Program-made: the position numbers and the translations under genes
Notes under the pieces: model-generated
Databases searched by the model: none
What the model was told of the DNA's origin: nothing
Seen by the model: the letters and a program-made list of their open reading frames with translations, nothing else
NCBI GenBank assembly: GCA_963921425.1
Contig: OY992835.1
Span: forward strand, 18,910,001 to 18,974,000
DNA length: 64,000 bases
From: Dryas octopetala
Lineage: Eukaryota; Streptophyta; Magnoliopsida; Rosales; Rosaceae
Direction of reading: 5' to 3'
Shown: in pieces, positions 1-10,230 of the stretch
Position numbering within the stretch: the stretch's first letter is position 1
How the letters are laid out: every line of letters starts with the position of its first letter

Positions 1-2407
1 TATAATTTTCGAAGTATCTCACATATTTTCATCCCTTTCACATTAAAAATAGATATATATTGAGGATTATTTACCCAGCAATCTTCAATACACACACATA
101 TTAGTAGTCAATTTATACTATTACTTGTCTTTGCTCTATATATATATTAGATTTAATTACAGAATGGTTTTATATGTCATCTTTTTGGAATTGCCGGTGA
201 ACTTTCTTAAAATTCCAAAGACTTTAGAATTTTATTCAAGTTTTATATGTCACCAACCTTTGCGTTTGTATTCAAGTTTCCTATATATAGTCCAAAAGAA
301 AAGAGAATATGAACCTATTCGGTTAATGTATGGTCCGCATGGATCTGTAGACTATATTCATATTTTGATATTATATATATACATCATTTTCTCGTTAATC
401 ATGCAAATATCAATGTTGTTTCTAATTAACCTAATTTTTTATAAATACGATCCTTTAATGAAGACAACAAAAAAAAAAAAATAGATGATTTCAATTATCA
501 AAATACAATGTGAAGTGGGTCTCATGAGGAATCTCACAAATAAACTTAAGTGTGAGATCCCACATATGAAGGAGCCTCTATACATAATGAATCTATTTCA
601 AGATGTTAAATATTTTTTGAATGAAAACACCTTTTGGAATGTTAAAAAGATAGTGGCAGACTGGCAGGGGAGAAGAAATACCACCGAATGTTTGTATATC
701 ACGTTTGCCCAGCTAATGGATTTGACTTTGTGATGACTTTAAATTAATTTGTTTCCTTTACATGCATGTTAGTCGTCAAACATCACTTACAACATATATA
801 TATATATTCCTGATCACCGAAAGAAAAAGCACCATATATTCTTCACCGAAAGAAAAAGCACCATATATTGATAGAATAGAAAAAGAACACTCATTTCTGA
901 TCTTAATTTTAGCCAAACAACAGGGCCTTTTAAGTTTTAAGGCTTTTAGTTTCATCCATAATAATCAGTTATATATATTAGTTATTTATGGCGCCAAACA
1001 ACTTAAAAAATGTTAAACTATAAATCAAAACGGTTAATTAAGTAAAATCATGTAGGAATACGCGCGGTTTTCAGGTTTTGACTTTTGAGTTAATTTAAGA
1101 ATATAATATGTTGAATATTTGAAAATATATAGATTACCGTTCAAGAAATTATTCCAACATTACCTCAACATTACCGTGTAGTGTTACTTATCAATGATAT
1201 ATATTGAAACACGTGGCACATGTTTGGTCAAATATTACTCTCACGGGCATGCTGCAAATAGAGCGTGCTCATATGCGGGACCAAATTTGCCTTCTCCACC
1301 CTGGTTCTTACTAAAATTCTTAGTCGCACTAGGGAGTACGTGGTCGGCATGCAATACAAATTTTAAAGATATTGTTTAGAGTTTAATATTTTAAATAGGT
1401 CCCAACAAATAGTTTCTCCACGAGGTCGGTGATGCTTAATTTGCTATATAATTGACATAAAGTTTGCTCCTTTTTGGGCCGCAAAATATTGTCGTTGTGA
1501 AACATGCAAAGATCTGCTGTATGCCTTTGCCTTTTCGGTGGTCTCATGATCGAGACAAGTATTTGAATTCTATTATACAATCTAACGAGCCAAAATTACA
1601 ATCACACAAAAAAAATGCATATACCCCAAAATTAAAGTGATCATCCGTGTAGCAATGTCAATATTTCCTTGTATTAATGTACGTGCATATCTTGCATGCA
1701 TGCATAGATGCACAGTACATGCACGTACAGCTCGAGCTATATCAATATTTCTTTGTATTAATATACGTCTACAGTAAATATATCTTGCATGCATGCATGC
1801 ACAGCTCGATCTGTCTGGCTTCTGGCTTCAATATTTACACATGAATTGCAAGAACTTAATGTCTACGGCCGGCATATATATATATATATATATGCTTTTC
1901 AGCTTGTGAACCTTTTTCTGCACTTTTGCGCCGAAATTAAACCAATCACACATATATTGCATGTCTATTTGTCTGTACTAGCTGCATGCGCGCCTCCATT
2001 GAAACAGTAGTACGTGTTGCATGCATTGCATGCATTGCATGTGATAAGAATTAATGATCATCTCAAAAAGAGATTCAAAAAAAAAAAAAAAAATTAAGTA
2101 GGCAGGAGATTAATTTTCACGAATCACAATCACGTATTCACATACATGCTATGTATACCAAAATAACTGCAGGTCGGCCGGTATGGCTGGCCTTCTAGCT
2201 AGGAGGTATATATATATACATGTTTTTTTTTTTTATTATTACATATTTTACAAATTATCAGCTGGATCGATTGCGATGGGGTGATACTTTCCATACGCAA
2301 CGTGTATCTCACTATCTGGGCAGAAATTTGGCACTACTTAGTGGGATCAGTGTCGACATACATGACAGATTTCTCCACATTCAAATAATGACATTTTTTT
2401 TGACCAG
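1..2407. other. AT-rich intergenic region
   Basis: No coding gene can be supported here. Open frames are short, lack recognisable domains and run through simple AT-rich DNA. The stretch holds TA-rich microsatellites (for example near 1874-1892), poly-A runs (about 470-480 and 2078-2092) and a cluster of TGCATGCA-type words between about 1690 and 2040. It ends at the target site of the Copia element. Confidence 0.7.
1656..1812. repeat. Imperfect tandem duplication, about 84-bp unit
   Basis: Two copies run head to tail. Each starts with TCAATATTTC(C/T)TTGTATTAAT, continues through an ACGT-containing stretch into TCTTGCATGCATGCAT, and ends with ACAGCTCGA. The first copy starts near 1657 and the second near 1741. 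The copies differ by substitutions and small indels. No coding capacity is seen. Confidence 0.6.
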
Positions 2408-2412
2408 GAAAC

Positions 2413-2658
2413 TAATAGAGACCTGTCCTAACCCGTCTAAACCACCTGCGCCCAAGCCCATCCTCTTAGTCATATACTGCACATGGGATAAACTCTATCT
2501 CAGCTACACAACAACTCTATCCTATCTAAAGCACTCCCTGTTTTGTATTTTGAATATATAGAGTTTTACTTCTGCACATGTACTTTGCTTCTAATAAATA
2601 CAAAGGATTAACCTCAGTTTAATTGAGGCTTTCAATCACACCTCTGTTCACTCTTATA
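2413..2658 (+). repeat. 5' LTR of the Copia element
   Basis: This 246-bp repeat starts TAATAGAGACC and ends CACTCTTATA. By eye it matches 7058-7303 without a difference. It contains AATAAA-like signals (TAATAAATAC near 2594) suited to transcript 3'-end formation. The boundary is set by the GAAAC target duplication on the left and the primer-binding site at 2659. Confidence 0.93.
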
Positions 2659-2670
2659 TGGTATCAGAGC
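2659..2670 (+). other. Primer-binding site (tRNA-iMet type)
   Basis: TGGTATCAGAGC is the standard plant Copia primer-binding site, complementary to the 3' end of initiator methionine tRNA. It abuts the last base of the 5' LTR with no gap, which supports the non-canonical LTR end. Confidence 0.93.
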
Positions 2671-2717
2671 AATCCTCTGTCTAACGACAAAATTTATTTA
2701 TTTTTTTTTCTCTCTTC

Positions 2718-5700
2718 ATGGCTGTTCCCATGCCTTCCTCTGATGCACCCATCACTCCTCCCGTTCCTATTTCTCATTCCCACAACACAAATGACTCCCT
2801 CTCTTCTACTCTCAACATGACTAATGTTGGAGTGGCTAGCATGATCACCATCAAACTGGATCGAACAAATTATCCTCTCTGGCTTGCGCAGATGATTCCC
2901 CTCCTTCGCAGTCGTCGACTCATGAGCTACGTGGATGGCTCTAATCCTGCACCCGCAGCCTTCCTTCGAAATTCTGCTGGCCTTCTCACCGATACAGTGA
3001 ATCCATCTTTTGACTCTTGGCTTCAAAATGACCAATATGTGTTGTCTGTTATCAATGGATCTCTTACTCCATCCATTCTTGCTACTGTTGCTCGCAATAC
3101 CTCTGCCCGTACCACCTGGCTTTCGTTGGAGCAACGATTTGCGTCTCAGGCGCACTATCGCACCATTCAGCTGCGCACCGAGCTGATGCAGACACACCGT
3201 GGTGACTCTACCATCACTGACTTTCTTGATCGAATCAACAACTTGGCTGATCATCTTGCACTCGCCGGGTCACCAGTTCCGGATACTGATCTCATTGCTA
3301 TTATCATGCAAAATGTAGGGAATCTCTATGAGAACACCATTGCCTCTGCCCAGGCACGTGAAACTCCTATCTCCTATGAGGCCCTTCAGGCCCTTCTTCT
3401 CAGTGCAGAGCGGCGCCTCCAGCAGGTTCAACTTCCTGGACCAGACCTTGGTGCAACTGCAATGGCAGCCTATCGCGGACCTGGGGGCAGCCGTGGTGCT
3501 CCGCGTGGTCGGAGTATTGGACGTGGTCGTGAGGGTGGAAGCCGTGGCCCTGGTTTTTCCTTTCCACCGAATGGGTCTTCTCATAACCGGCATCATGGCC
3601 AGCGTAGTGCCCCTACTTCTACCACTAGCAATGGCGTTCTTGGTCCAGCTCCCTTCAATCCTTCATCTTCCTCTTTTTCTGGAGGATTTTCTGGTCGTCC
3701 TCAATGCCAGATTTGTGGGCGCACTGGTCACGTGGCCCTTGATTGTTTTCACAGGATGAATCTTTCTTATGAGGGGCGTGTTCCTACCGCTCGTCTTACT
3801 GCAATGGCTGCTACGGCAAACAATCCTACTTCATCCTCGAGTTGGATCACAGATACAGGAGCTAATTCCCATGTCACTCCGGATTTGAGTAATCTCACCA
3901 ATCCTAGAGAATATCGTGGCACTGACTCTCTTGGAGGTGTTCTTGGTGGAACAGGTTTGGCTATCAAACATATTGGGGATAATATCGTTTCTTCCCCATT
4001 GTCCTCTTTTAAATTACAAAATCTTCTTCATTGCCCTCAAGCCTCGGCCAATCTTCTTTCAGTCCATAAATTTACCAAAGATAATAATTGTTATTTCACA
4101 TTTTTCCCTCATTTCTTTTGTATACAGGATTTGGCGACGGGGAGGACTCTTTTCCAAGGACCGAGTGAGAATGGCCTCTATCCTCTTCCGTTCTCTCCTG
4201 CATCAAATGGTTCTGCACAATCTTATAACCCTACAGCTTGTCTTGGTGTTCGGGTTTGTGCGTCTGTATGGCATGCACGGCTTGGACATCCCTCCTTCTC
4301 TACTATGAGCACTGTTTTATTTCATCATAAATTGCCTCTTATCGGCAACACCAATAAAAATTATGTATGTTCCTCTTGTTGCATTAGCAAAAATAAAAAA
4401 TTGCCATTTGATTCTTCTACTACTATTGCGCATGCTCCCTTAGAAATTGTCACATCTGATGTATGGAGTTCTCCTAATTTTTCTGTCTCTGGATTTCGTT
4501 ACTATGTTCTGTTCATAGATCATTTCTCTAGGTATACCTGGATCTATCCCATGAAGCAAAAGTCTGAGGTCTTCACCATCTTTGTCAATTTTAAAACTCA
4601 AATGGAAAATTTACTTTCTTCTAAAATTAAAATTTTTCAATCTGATGGGGGTGGGGAATACATTAATCATCACTTTAAGCAATTTTTTACACACCATGGC
4701 ATTACTCATCAGTTTACCTGTCCTCACCACCCCGAACAAAATGGTATCTCTGAAAGAAAACATAGACATATAGTCGAAACTGGGCTCTCTCTACTAACTC
4801 ATGCTTCCATACCCGTTATCTACTGGGCGGAAGCTTTCCATACTGCAGTCTATTTAATCAATAGACTCCCCACGCCTAAGCTTGCTAATCTTTCTCCATA
4901 CCAACGCCTCTTTCACAAACCTCCTCACTATGATTTTTTAAAAGTTTTTGGCTGCTCGTGCTTCCCATATTTACGGTGTTATAATACAAATAAACTTCAG
5001 CCTCGCTCTATCAAATGTGTTTTCTTAGGGTACTCACTTAATCAGAAGGGTTATAGATGTTTGGATTTAGCTTCTAAACGAATTTTTCTCTCTCGGCATG
5101 TCATCTTTGATGAACTCACATTCCCTTTTCAAGAGGTTGTTCCCACTTCGTCTACGGGGGTGTGCTCTTCGTCACCGGATCCGGCACTTCAACTTCCCCT
5201 TTGGGTACCACCTCCACCAGTGGCTCGCCACTCAGGTACGACTTCACCTTCTTGTTTACAACTCTCTTCTCCATTATTGACCTCATCTATATCTCTTCCT
5301 GTGTCCCCACTGCATGATCCCCATGTGCCATCTCCTAGCTCCTCTTCACCATCTACAATGCCTTCGCCTGTTCCACCTCGGGCCTCTCCTTGTGAGCCGC
5401 GGCCTGTTGTCTCTTCAGAACCAGTTAACACTCACTCTATGGTGACAAGGAGTAAGGATGGTATTGTGAAACCTAACTCTAAATTTTGCTTATCTGCTAG
5501 TCTGTCTAATATTTTGGTGGAGCCTACTTCCTTTACACAGGCAAACAAGGATGAAAGGTGGCGTCAGGCCATGGATGAGGAACTCCATGCTCTTCAACGG
5601 GCTGGTACCTGGGTGCTAGTTCCTCGTCACCACTCTATGAATGTTCTGCCCAACAAGTGGGTTTTTAAAATTAAAAAAAAGGCAGATGGGTCCATCGAGC

Positions 5701-7076
5701 GTTTCAAAGCTCGCCTAGTTGCCAATGGCTTCCGCCAGCAATCTGGTCTTGACTATGGCGAAACCTTCAGCCCAGTGGTTAATCATAGCACCATTCGCCT
5801 TGTCCTTGCCCTTGCTGTCCAACATCATTGGCCTATTCGGCAATTGGATGTTCAAAACGCGTTCCTGCATGGCTATCTCACTGAAGATGTGTTCATGGCC
5901 CAACCCCGTGGCTTTGTTGACTCGACCCATCCTCACCATGTTTGCAAGCTCCGGAGATCTTTGTATGGTCTTAAGCAAGCCCCGCGGGCTTGGTTCACCT
6001 GTCTTTCTCAACATTTGGAACACCTAGGCTTCCAACCATCTACTGCCGATTACTCTCTCTTTGTTTATACTCATGGGTCTGTGATTATCTACTTATTAGT
6101 GTATGTGGATGATATTCTGTTGACAGGTAATGACTCCGCTCATATGCAAACACTCATTGCTGAGTTGGGCCGTGCTTTCTTGATCAAAGACCTTGGCTCA
6201 CTTCACTTCTTTCTTGGCATTGAAGCTGTTCGCTCATCCTCTGGCCTTCATCTCTCCCAACCCAAGTATGTACTTGAGCTCCTCCGTCGCACCAATATGC
6301 TTGACGCCAAGCCGCTTCCCTCACCGGCCATTGCTGGTCGTCGGCTGAGTCTCCACGATGGTGATCCATTGGTTGATCCTACTACGTATCGTAGTGTGGT
6401 TGGGGCCCTTCAGTATCTTACTCTTACCAGGCCAGACATTGCTTTCTCGGTGAATCAAGTCTGTCAGTTCATGCACTCTCCCACTTCTGATCATTGGACT
6501 GCAGTTAAGAGGATTCTTCGCTATCTTAAAGGCACTTATGGTCATGGACTTTTCTACTCTCCCAGCTCTCTTCACTTAGTGGCATTTTCTGATGCTGATT
6601 ATGCGGGTGACCCTGACGATCGGCGGTCCACTGGCGGGTATTGTGTCTATCTTGGTTCCAACTTGGTTTCATGGAGCTCCAAGAAACAATCTGGTGTTTC
6701 TCGCTCTAGCACAGAAGCCGAGTATCGTCAGCTCGCTGCTACTGCTGCTACTCTATCCTGGTTTCGTGCTCTCTTCCGTGACCTCCGGTTGCACCTCACA
6801 TGTCCAAAGGTTTGGTGTGATAATATTTCGACTATTTCATTGGCCTCCAATCCTGTGTTCCACTCTAAAACCAGGCATATCGAAGTGGATTTCCACTATG
6901 TTCGTGAAAAAGTGGTTCGTCGTGAGCTGTCAGTTGGTTTTGTTTCTACCCACGATCAGCGTGCTGATATTTTTACAAAGGGGCTGTCTTCTCCACGCTT
7001 CTCACTTCTGGTAAACAAGCTTCCAGTCCGACCACGGACTCTCAGCTTGCGGGGGTGTAATAGAGACCTGTCCTAA
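2718..7076 (+). CDS. Copia gag-pol polyprotein (1,452 aa)
   Basis: A single frame encodes everything needed for reverse transcription and integration. In order: a gag region with a retrotran_gag/UBN2-like core; an RG-rich linker; a CCHC zinc knuckle beginning at Cys330 (CQICGRTGHVALDC); an aspartic protease with the D379-T-G triad; a gag-pre-integrase HARLGHP segment (519-525); an integrase core with D581, D643 and E679 (D-x35-E spacing); a proline/serine-rich linker; a reverse transcriptase with the YVDD catalytic box at 1129-1132; and a C-terminal RNase H (DADYAGDPDDRRSTGGY from 1292, then SSTEAEYR). The stop lies about 19 bp inside the 3' LTR. No frameshift or internal stop is present. The start is the first ATG downstream of the primer-binding site. 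Gag and Pol share one frame, as usual in plant Copia elements. Confidence 0.96.
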   Translation: MAVPMPSSDAPITPPVPISHSHNTNDSLSSTLNMTNVGVASMITIKLDRTNYPLWLAQMIPLLRSRRLMSYVDGSNPAPAAFLRNSAGLLTDTVNPSFDSWLQNDQYVLSVINGSLTPSILATVARNTSARTTWLSLEQRFASQAHYRTIQLRTELMQTHRGDSTITDFLDRINNLADHLALAGSPVPDTDLIAIIMQNVGNLYENTIASAQARETPISYEALQALLLSAERRLQQVQLPGPDLGATAMAAYRGPGGSRGAPRGRSIGRGREGGSRGPGFSFPPNGSSHNRHHGQRSAPTSTTSNGVLGPAPFNPSSSSFSGGFSGRPQCQICGRTGHVALDCFHRMNLSYEGRVPTARLTAMAATANNPTSSSSWITDTGANSHVTPDLSNLTNPREYRGTDSLGGVLGGTGLAIKHIGDNIVSSPLSSFKLQNLLHCPQASANLLSVHKFTKDNNCYFTFFPHFFCIQDLATGRTLFQGPSENGLYPLPFSPASNGSAQSYNPTACLGVRVCASVWHARLGHPSFSTMSTVLFHHKLPLIGNTNKNYVCSSCCISKNKKLPFDSSTTIAHAPLEIVTSDVWSSPNFSVSGFRYYVLFIDHFSRYTWIYPMKQKSEVFTIFVNFKTQMENLLSSKIKIFQSDGGGEYINHHFKQFFTHHGITHQFTCPHHPEQNGISERKHRHIVETGLSLLTHASIPVIYWAEAFHTAVYLINRLPTPKLANLSPYQRLFHKPPHYDFLKVFGCSCFPYLRCYNTNKLQPRSIKCVFLGYSLNQKGYRCLDLASKRIFLSRHVIFDELTFPFQEVVPTSSTGVCSSSPDPALQLPLWVPPPPVARHSGTTSPSCLQLSSPLLTSSISLPVSPLHDPHVPSPSSSSPSTMPSPVPPRASPCEPRPVVSSEPVNTHSMVTRSKDGIVKPNSKFCLSASLSNILVEPTSFTQANKDERWRQAMDEELHALQRAGTWVLVPRHHSMNVLPNKWVFKIKKKADGSIERFKARLVANGFRQQSGLDYGETFSPVVNHSTIRLVLALAVQHHWPIRQLDVQNAFLHGYLTEDVFMAQPRGFVDSTHPHHVCKLRRSLYGLKQAPRAWFTCLSQHLEHLGFQPSTADYSLFVYTHGSVIIYLLVYVDDILLTGNDSAHMQTLIAELGRAFLIKDLGSLHFFLGIEAVRSSSGLHLSQPKYVLELLRRTNMLDAKPLPSPAIAGRRLSLHDGDPLVDPTTYRSVVGALQYLTLTRPDIAFSVNQVCQFMHSPTSDHWTAVKRILRYLKGTYGHGLFYSPSSLHLVAFSDADYAGDPDDRRSTGGYCVYLGSNLVSWSSKKQSGVSRSSTEAEYRQLAATAATLSWFRALFRDLRLHLTCPKVWCDNISTISLASNPVFHSKTRHIEVDFHYVREKVVRRELSVGFVSTHDQRADIFTKGLSSPRFSLLVNKLPVRPRTLSLRGCNRDLS
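7049..7057 (+). other. Polypurine tract of the Copia element
   Basis: GCGGGGGTG lies immediately 5' of the 3' LTR, the expected position for the plus-strand primer. It overlaps the end of the polyprotein frame. Confidence 0.75.
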
Positions 7077-7303
7077 CCCGTCTAAACCACCTGCGCCCAA
7101 GCCCATCCTCTTAGTCATATACTGCACATGGGATAAACTCTATCTCAGCTACACAACAACTCTATCCTATCTAAAGCACTCCCTGTTTTGTATTTTGAAT
7201 ATATAGAGTTTTACTTCTGCACATGTACTTTGCTTCTAATAAATACAAAGGATTAACCTCAGTTTAATTGAGGCTTTCAATCACACCTCTGTTCACTCTT
7301 ATA
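7058..7303 (+). repeat. 3' LTR of the Copia element
   Basis: This is the second copy of the 246-bp LTR, with no difference from the 5' copy by eye. It is followed by the right target duplication GAAAC at 7304-7308. The polyprotein stop codon lies within its first 20 bases. Confidence 0.93.
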
Positions 7304-7330
7304 GAAACAATGACATTAACTATATATATA

Positions 7331-7358
7331 TATGTCACTATATATATATAGTGACATA
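7331..7358. repeat. Perfect 28-bp palindrome
   Basis: TATGTCACTA, an alternating TA core and TAGTGACATA form an exact self-complementary sequence 23 bp beyond the Copia target duplication. It could extrude as a cruciform. No gene reads across it. Confidence 0.85.
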
Positions 7359-7865
7359 TAGAGAATTAGGTATCTTAATAATATTATCGACCATATATTA
7401 TAGATTTATAGAAAGAGTAACGTTTAGCAAAATATATAATAGAATATTTCATAGTGGTGTGAGATTTACACAGTATCGGAAAATGAACAATTTTTAACGT
7501 TTAACTTAAATTTTTGTGAATTTTTTGAAATTCTCTAACTACCCTTTATAGTAGTATAGATAAGTGATACACACTGTTAGATGCAGAATAATTTTTATTA
7601 TACTAGCTGCTTCCATGAAAGTCAAGAGAAAATAGAAAAATAAATAAATAAAATACTCAAACTAACAAATGAGGTAATTATAACCACACAAAAACACACA
7701 CACACCAACCCACAAAACACTCCACTTGCAATTCTTCCTAGCTCCCACTCAGCAAGCATAAATATAATCTCTGTCCAGTAACAGTAACTCCAGTTGTCCA
7801 TAGACTTCATAGTCCAATACCCAGCCTAGCTACGTACCAATGGCTAAAAAGTCGTCCGTGTCATA

Positions 7866-8290
7866 GGGTGTAATGTATATAGATTTATAAAGATTTTTGT
7901 AAAATTTGTTAAGTAATAAATTTTTGCAGAATTTACAGGTTTTCATAGAGTTTTATAGAATTCTATAGAATCTATAGAAATATTTAAAAATTCGTAGAGG
8001 AGAAGTCGAATTTATAATAATTTAGAAATATATATACATAAAAGTCTTTCAAAGTCTATTAAAATCCATCATTAAATGAATTTCGTAAAAATCAATGACT
8101 TTTTAAATATACATACACTTTTATAGACTTTTTAAAAGTCTTAATTGAATACAACATAACTTTTATAGACTCCTTAAAATTTTTAGTTGAATATAGATAG
8201 ATTTTTATGGACTTTTTTAAAGTCATAATTGAATATTATATAACTTTTAAACTCCACAAAAGTCTTTTAAAATTCATATACAATACACCT
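7866..8290. mobile_element. MITE-like element with imperfect terminal inverted repeats
   Basis: The left end GGGTGTAATGTATATAGATT and the reverse complement of the right end (AGGTGTATTGTATATGAATT) match imperfectly, and the similarity runs on for roughly 40 bp. The interior is AT-rich and has several diverged copies of a phrase built around ACTTTTATAGACTTTTTAAA and AATTGAATA. There is no coding capacity. I could not define a convincing target duplication, so the superfamily is left open. Confidence 0.55.
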
Positions 8291-9671
8291 CACTAGTTAA
8301 CTTTTTAACTTCATTTAATCAAATCAGAAAAAAAAAGTTCATTTAATTAGCTTTTTTTGCTTGGCCAACTGTAAGACTTTTAATCAAAAAGGCTCATCAA
8401 AGTAGTTGGAGGAGTTGGCCAACTGTAAGACTTTTCATATGTTGGAGGAGTTGGTAATTCGGAGATGTAATTGTAAACTCAGGCACCTGAGTTCGAATCT
8501 TCAGTTCGATTAATCTTGAAGTCAGACAGCAAGGCAGCAAGGCAACGTAGATTATTTGTTTTTGACCAACTAAAAAAATTAATTTGGTATGTGAAAACTA
8601 GCTCAGAACACCTTAATTTGGTTATCAAAAAAATTAGATTAACAACACGGTCATGATTTACGTACATATATATATGTGTTAACTTTTTTCTTTTATGACT
8701 TGTGACTTCTCTTTAACAATTAACATGATATATATATATATGAATATTTTTTTTTTTGGACTTTTACCGTACTGTGTACATGATAAATACATGAAAAAGG
8801 TATATAATTCATCGTCAGATCGATTCGACCATCAATTGTTACGATAATAATTTTGTACCATGTTGGAAACGAGAAAGGGACAATTTATATGTGTCCCTTT
8901 TTACCAAAAGGAAGAATTAAAACGCACACCTGTCACTGATAAATATTGCATGTGCATCACATGCATGCGACCGACCTAATTTCATCACATCGGTACGTAG
9001 CTGGCTAGGTAGGTAAATTGAAGCTTCATGTGTCACATGTAGGCCGGGACATATATATAAATGTGATTTATATGATAGCCTTGATTCAACAGGGCACAAA
9101 AGTTATAGTGTTTAAAAGAGGAGGAAAAAAATCTTCTTTTTTGAGAAGCAAAGTTAGTGTCTAATTAAAAGATCAACAACAAACTTTCATTATACAAACC
9201 CATTTAGGGCACAACTTTTAGCGGCTAGAGTTACTTCGATAGGCAGCATTCATTCTTAATTATTAACAGGAAAAAACTATAGGATTAAGGGAAAGGTTAT
9301 TTGACCACGACAAGATAATATTAAACATCAATATTTTTATATATTATTGAAAATGACCGGCCTCAAAGTTGGAGGCTTGTAATTCTAGTAGTTGATAACA
9401 TTTAAAAAAAAAACAACTCCAAAGTTTTTATTGATGCAATTAAATATAAATAACAAGTTCCGCGGAAATTGATATTAGTCTTGCGTGACAATATTTCTTT
9501 GTTTATGAAACGTTCTTTTATCCATTTCTTCTTTGTTTTTTTCTCATATTTTTTTGCCAAACCCCGTTTGAGTGGGATTCGGACCAGAAAATTAGGTTTA
9601 ATTGATAAGTCAGTTTGGCCTAATTAGCTCAAAACATTTCAATAGGTTGTATCGAATACATTTAATAATTT
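8291..9671. other. Intergenic stretch without a supported gene
   Basis: AT-rich DNA with short frames only. It includes a short B-box-like stretch near 8490-8510 (GAGTTCGAATC), which is insufficient for an RNA gene call, and a (TA)n run near 8731-8741. Confidence 0.6.
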
Positions 9672-10230
9672 TTTTAGAGGAAATTACAAATTTAGTTCAG
9701 TTATTTTATATCTAGTTCAATTTTGGTTCATAATCTTTTTTAAGTTCTGTTTTGGTCCACTAATTTTTATATTTGTTCAATAAAGGTCAAGATTTGTTTT
9801 CTCAAATTTGGCCTGCCTTTTACCCTATCAAATCTCACCTAAATTTAACAAATATATACTTGTTTTAAAGTTATGCATTTCTTCTTTACAACCATATAAA
9901 GATTATTCAAATTGGAGTTCTAAAACTCAAGATAATTGACCCCAAAGTAGGGTACTCAAAACTGTCAATTTTTAAAACTTTACCCAATCTCAATTTTTTT
10001 AGATTTTAATACTCTAAATTTGTTTTTATGATTAAGAAATGATGAAATATAACTTATATTTCAATTATAATTGAAGAAAACACAACTCAAAGGATTTAAA
10101 GTCACATATCTGGACCTTTATTGAACAAATGAAATAATTAGTGGAATAAAATAAAAGTTAAAATAATTATTGACTAAAATTGAACTAGATATAAAATAAG
10201 TGAATCAAATCTATAATTTTTTATTTTTTT
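9672..10230. mobile_element. MITE with long (about 120-bp) terminal inverted repeats
   Basis: The left arm starts near AAATTACAAATTTAGTTCAG (9681) and the right arm, read in reverse complement from about 10219, gives AAATTATAGATTTGATTCA. Both continue with TTATTTTATATCTAGTTCAA and, further in, with CCACTAATT and TTGTTCAATAAAGGTC. The inverted similarity therefore spans about 120 bp per side with scattered mismatches. The interior is non-coding. Long arms of this kind are typical of Mutator-like MITEs or foldback elements, but I see no clear 9-bp target duplication. Confidence 0.65.

Larger units (their letters stand above)
2413..7303 (+). mobile_element. Full-length Ty1/Copia LTR retrotransposon, apparently intact
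   Basis: The element is 4,891 bp. It has two 246-bp LTRs that I find identical by eye, a 5-bp target duplication GAAAC (2408-2412 and 7304-7308), a tRNA-iMet-type primer-binding site directly after the 5' LTR, a G-rich polypurine tract (7049-7057) directly before the 3' LTR, and one uninterrupted gag-pol frame. Integrase precedes reverse transcriptase, which is the Copia order. The termini are TA...TA rather than TG...CA; both the target duplication and the primer-binding site fix that boundary. Identical LTRs and an open frame imply very recent insertion, so it may still be mobile. Confidence 0.96.

Noticed and set aside
125..2010. Several open frames of 60-119 codons near the window start
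   Set aside because: Low-complexity, AT-driven peptides with no domain, no codon pattern and no splice context.
5189..6575. Minus-strand open frames inside the Copia gene
   Set aside because: They are antisense shadows of the gag-pol frame.
8455..8540. Possible tRNA gene or SINE with GAGTTCGAATC B-box
   Set aside because: No cloverleaf can be formed, no A-box at proper spacing, and no flanking duplication; a chance B-box-like match.
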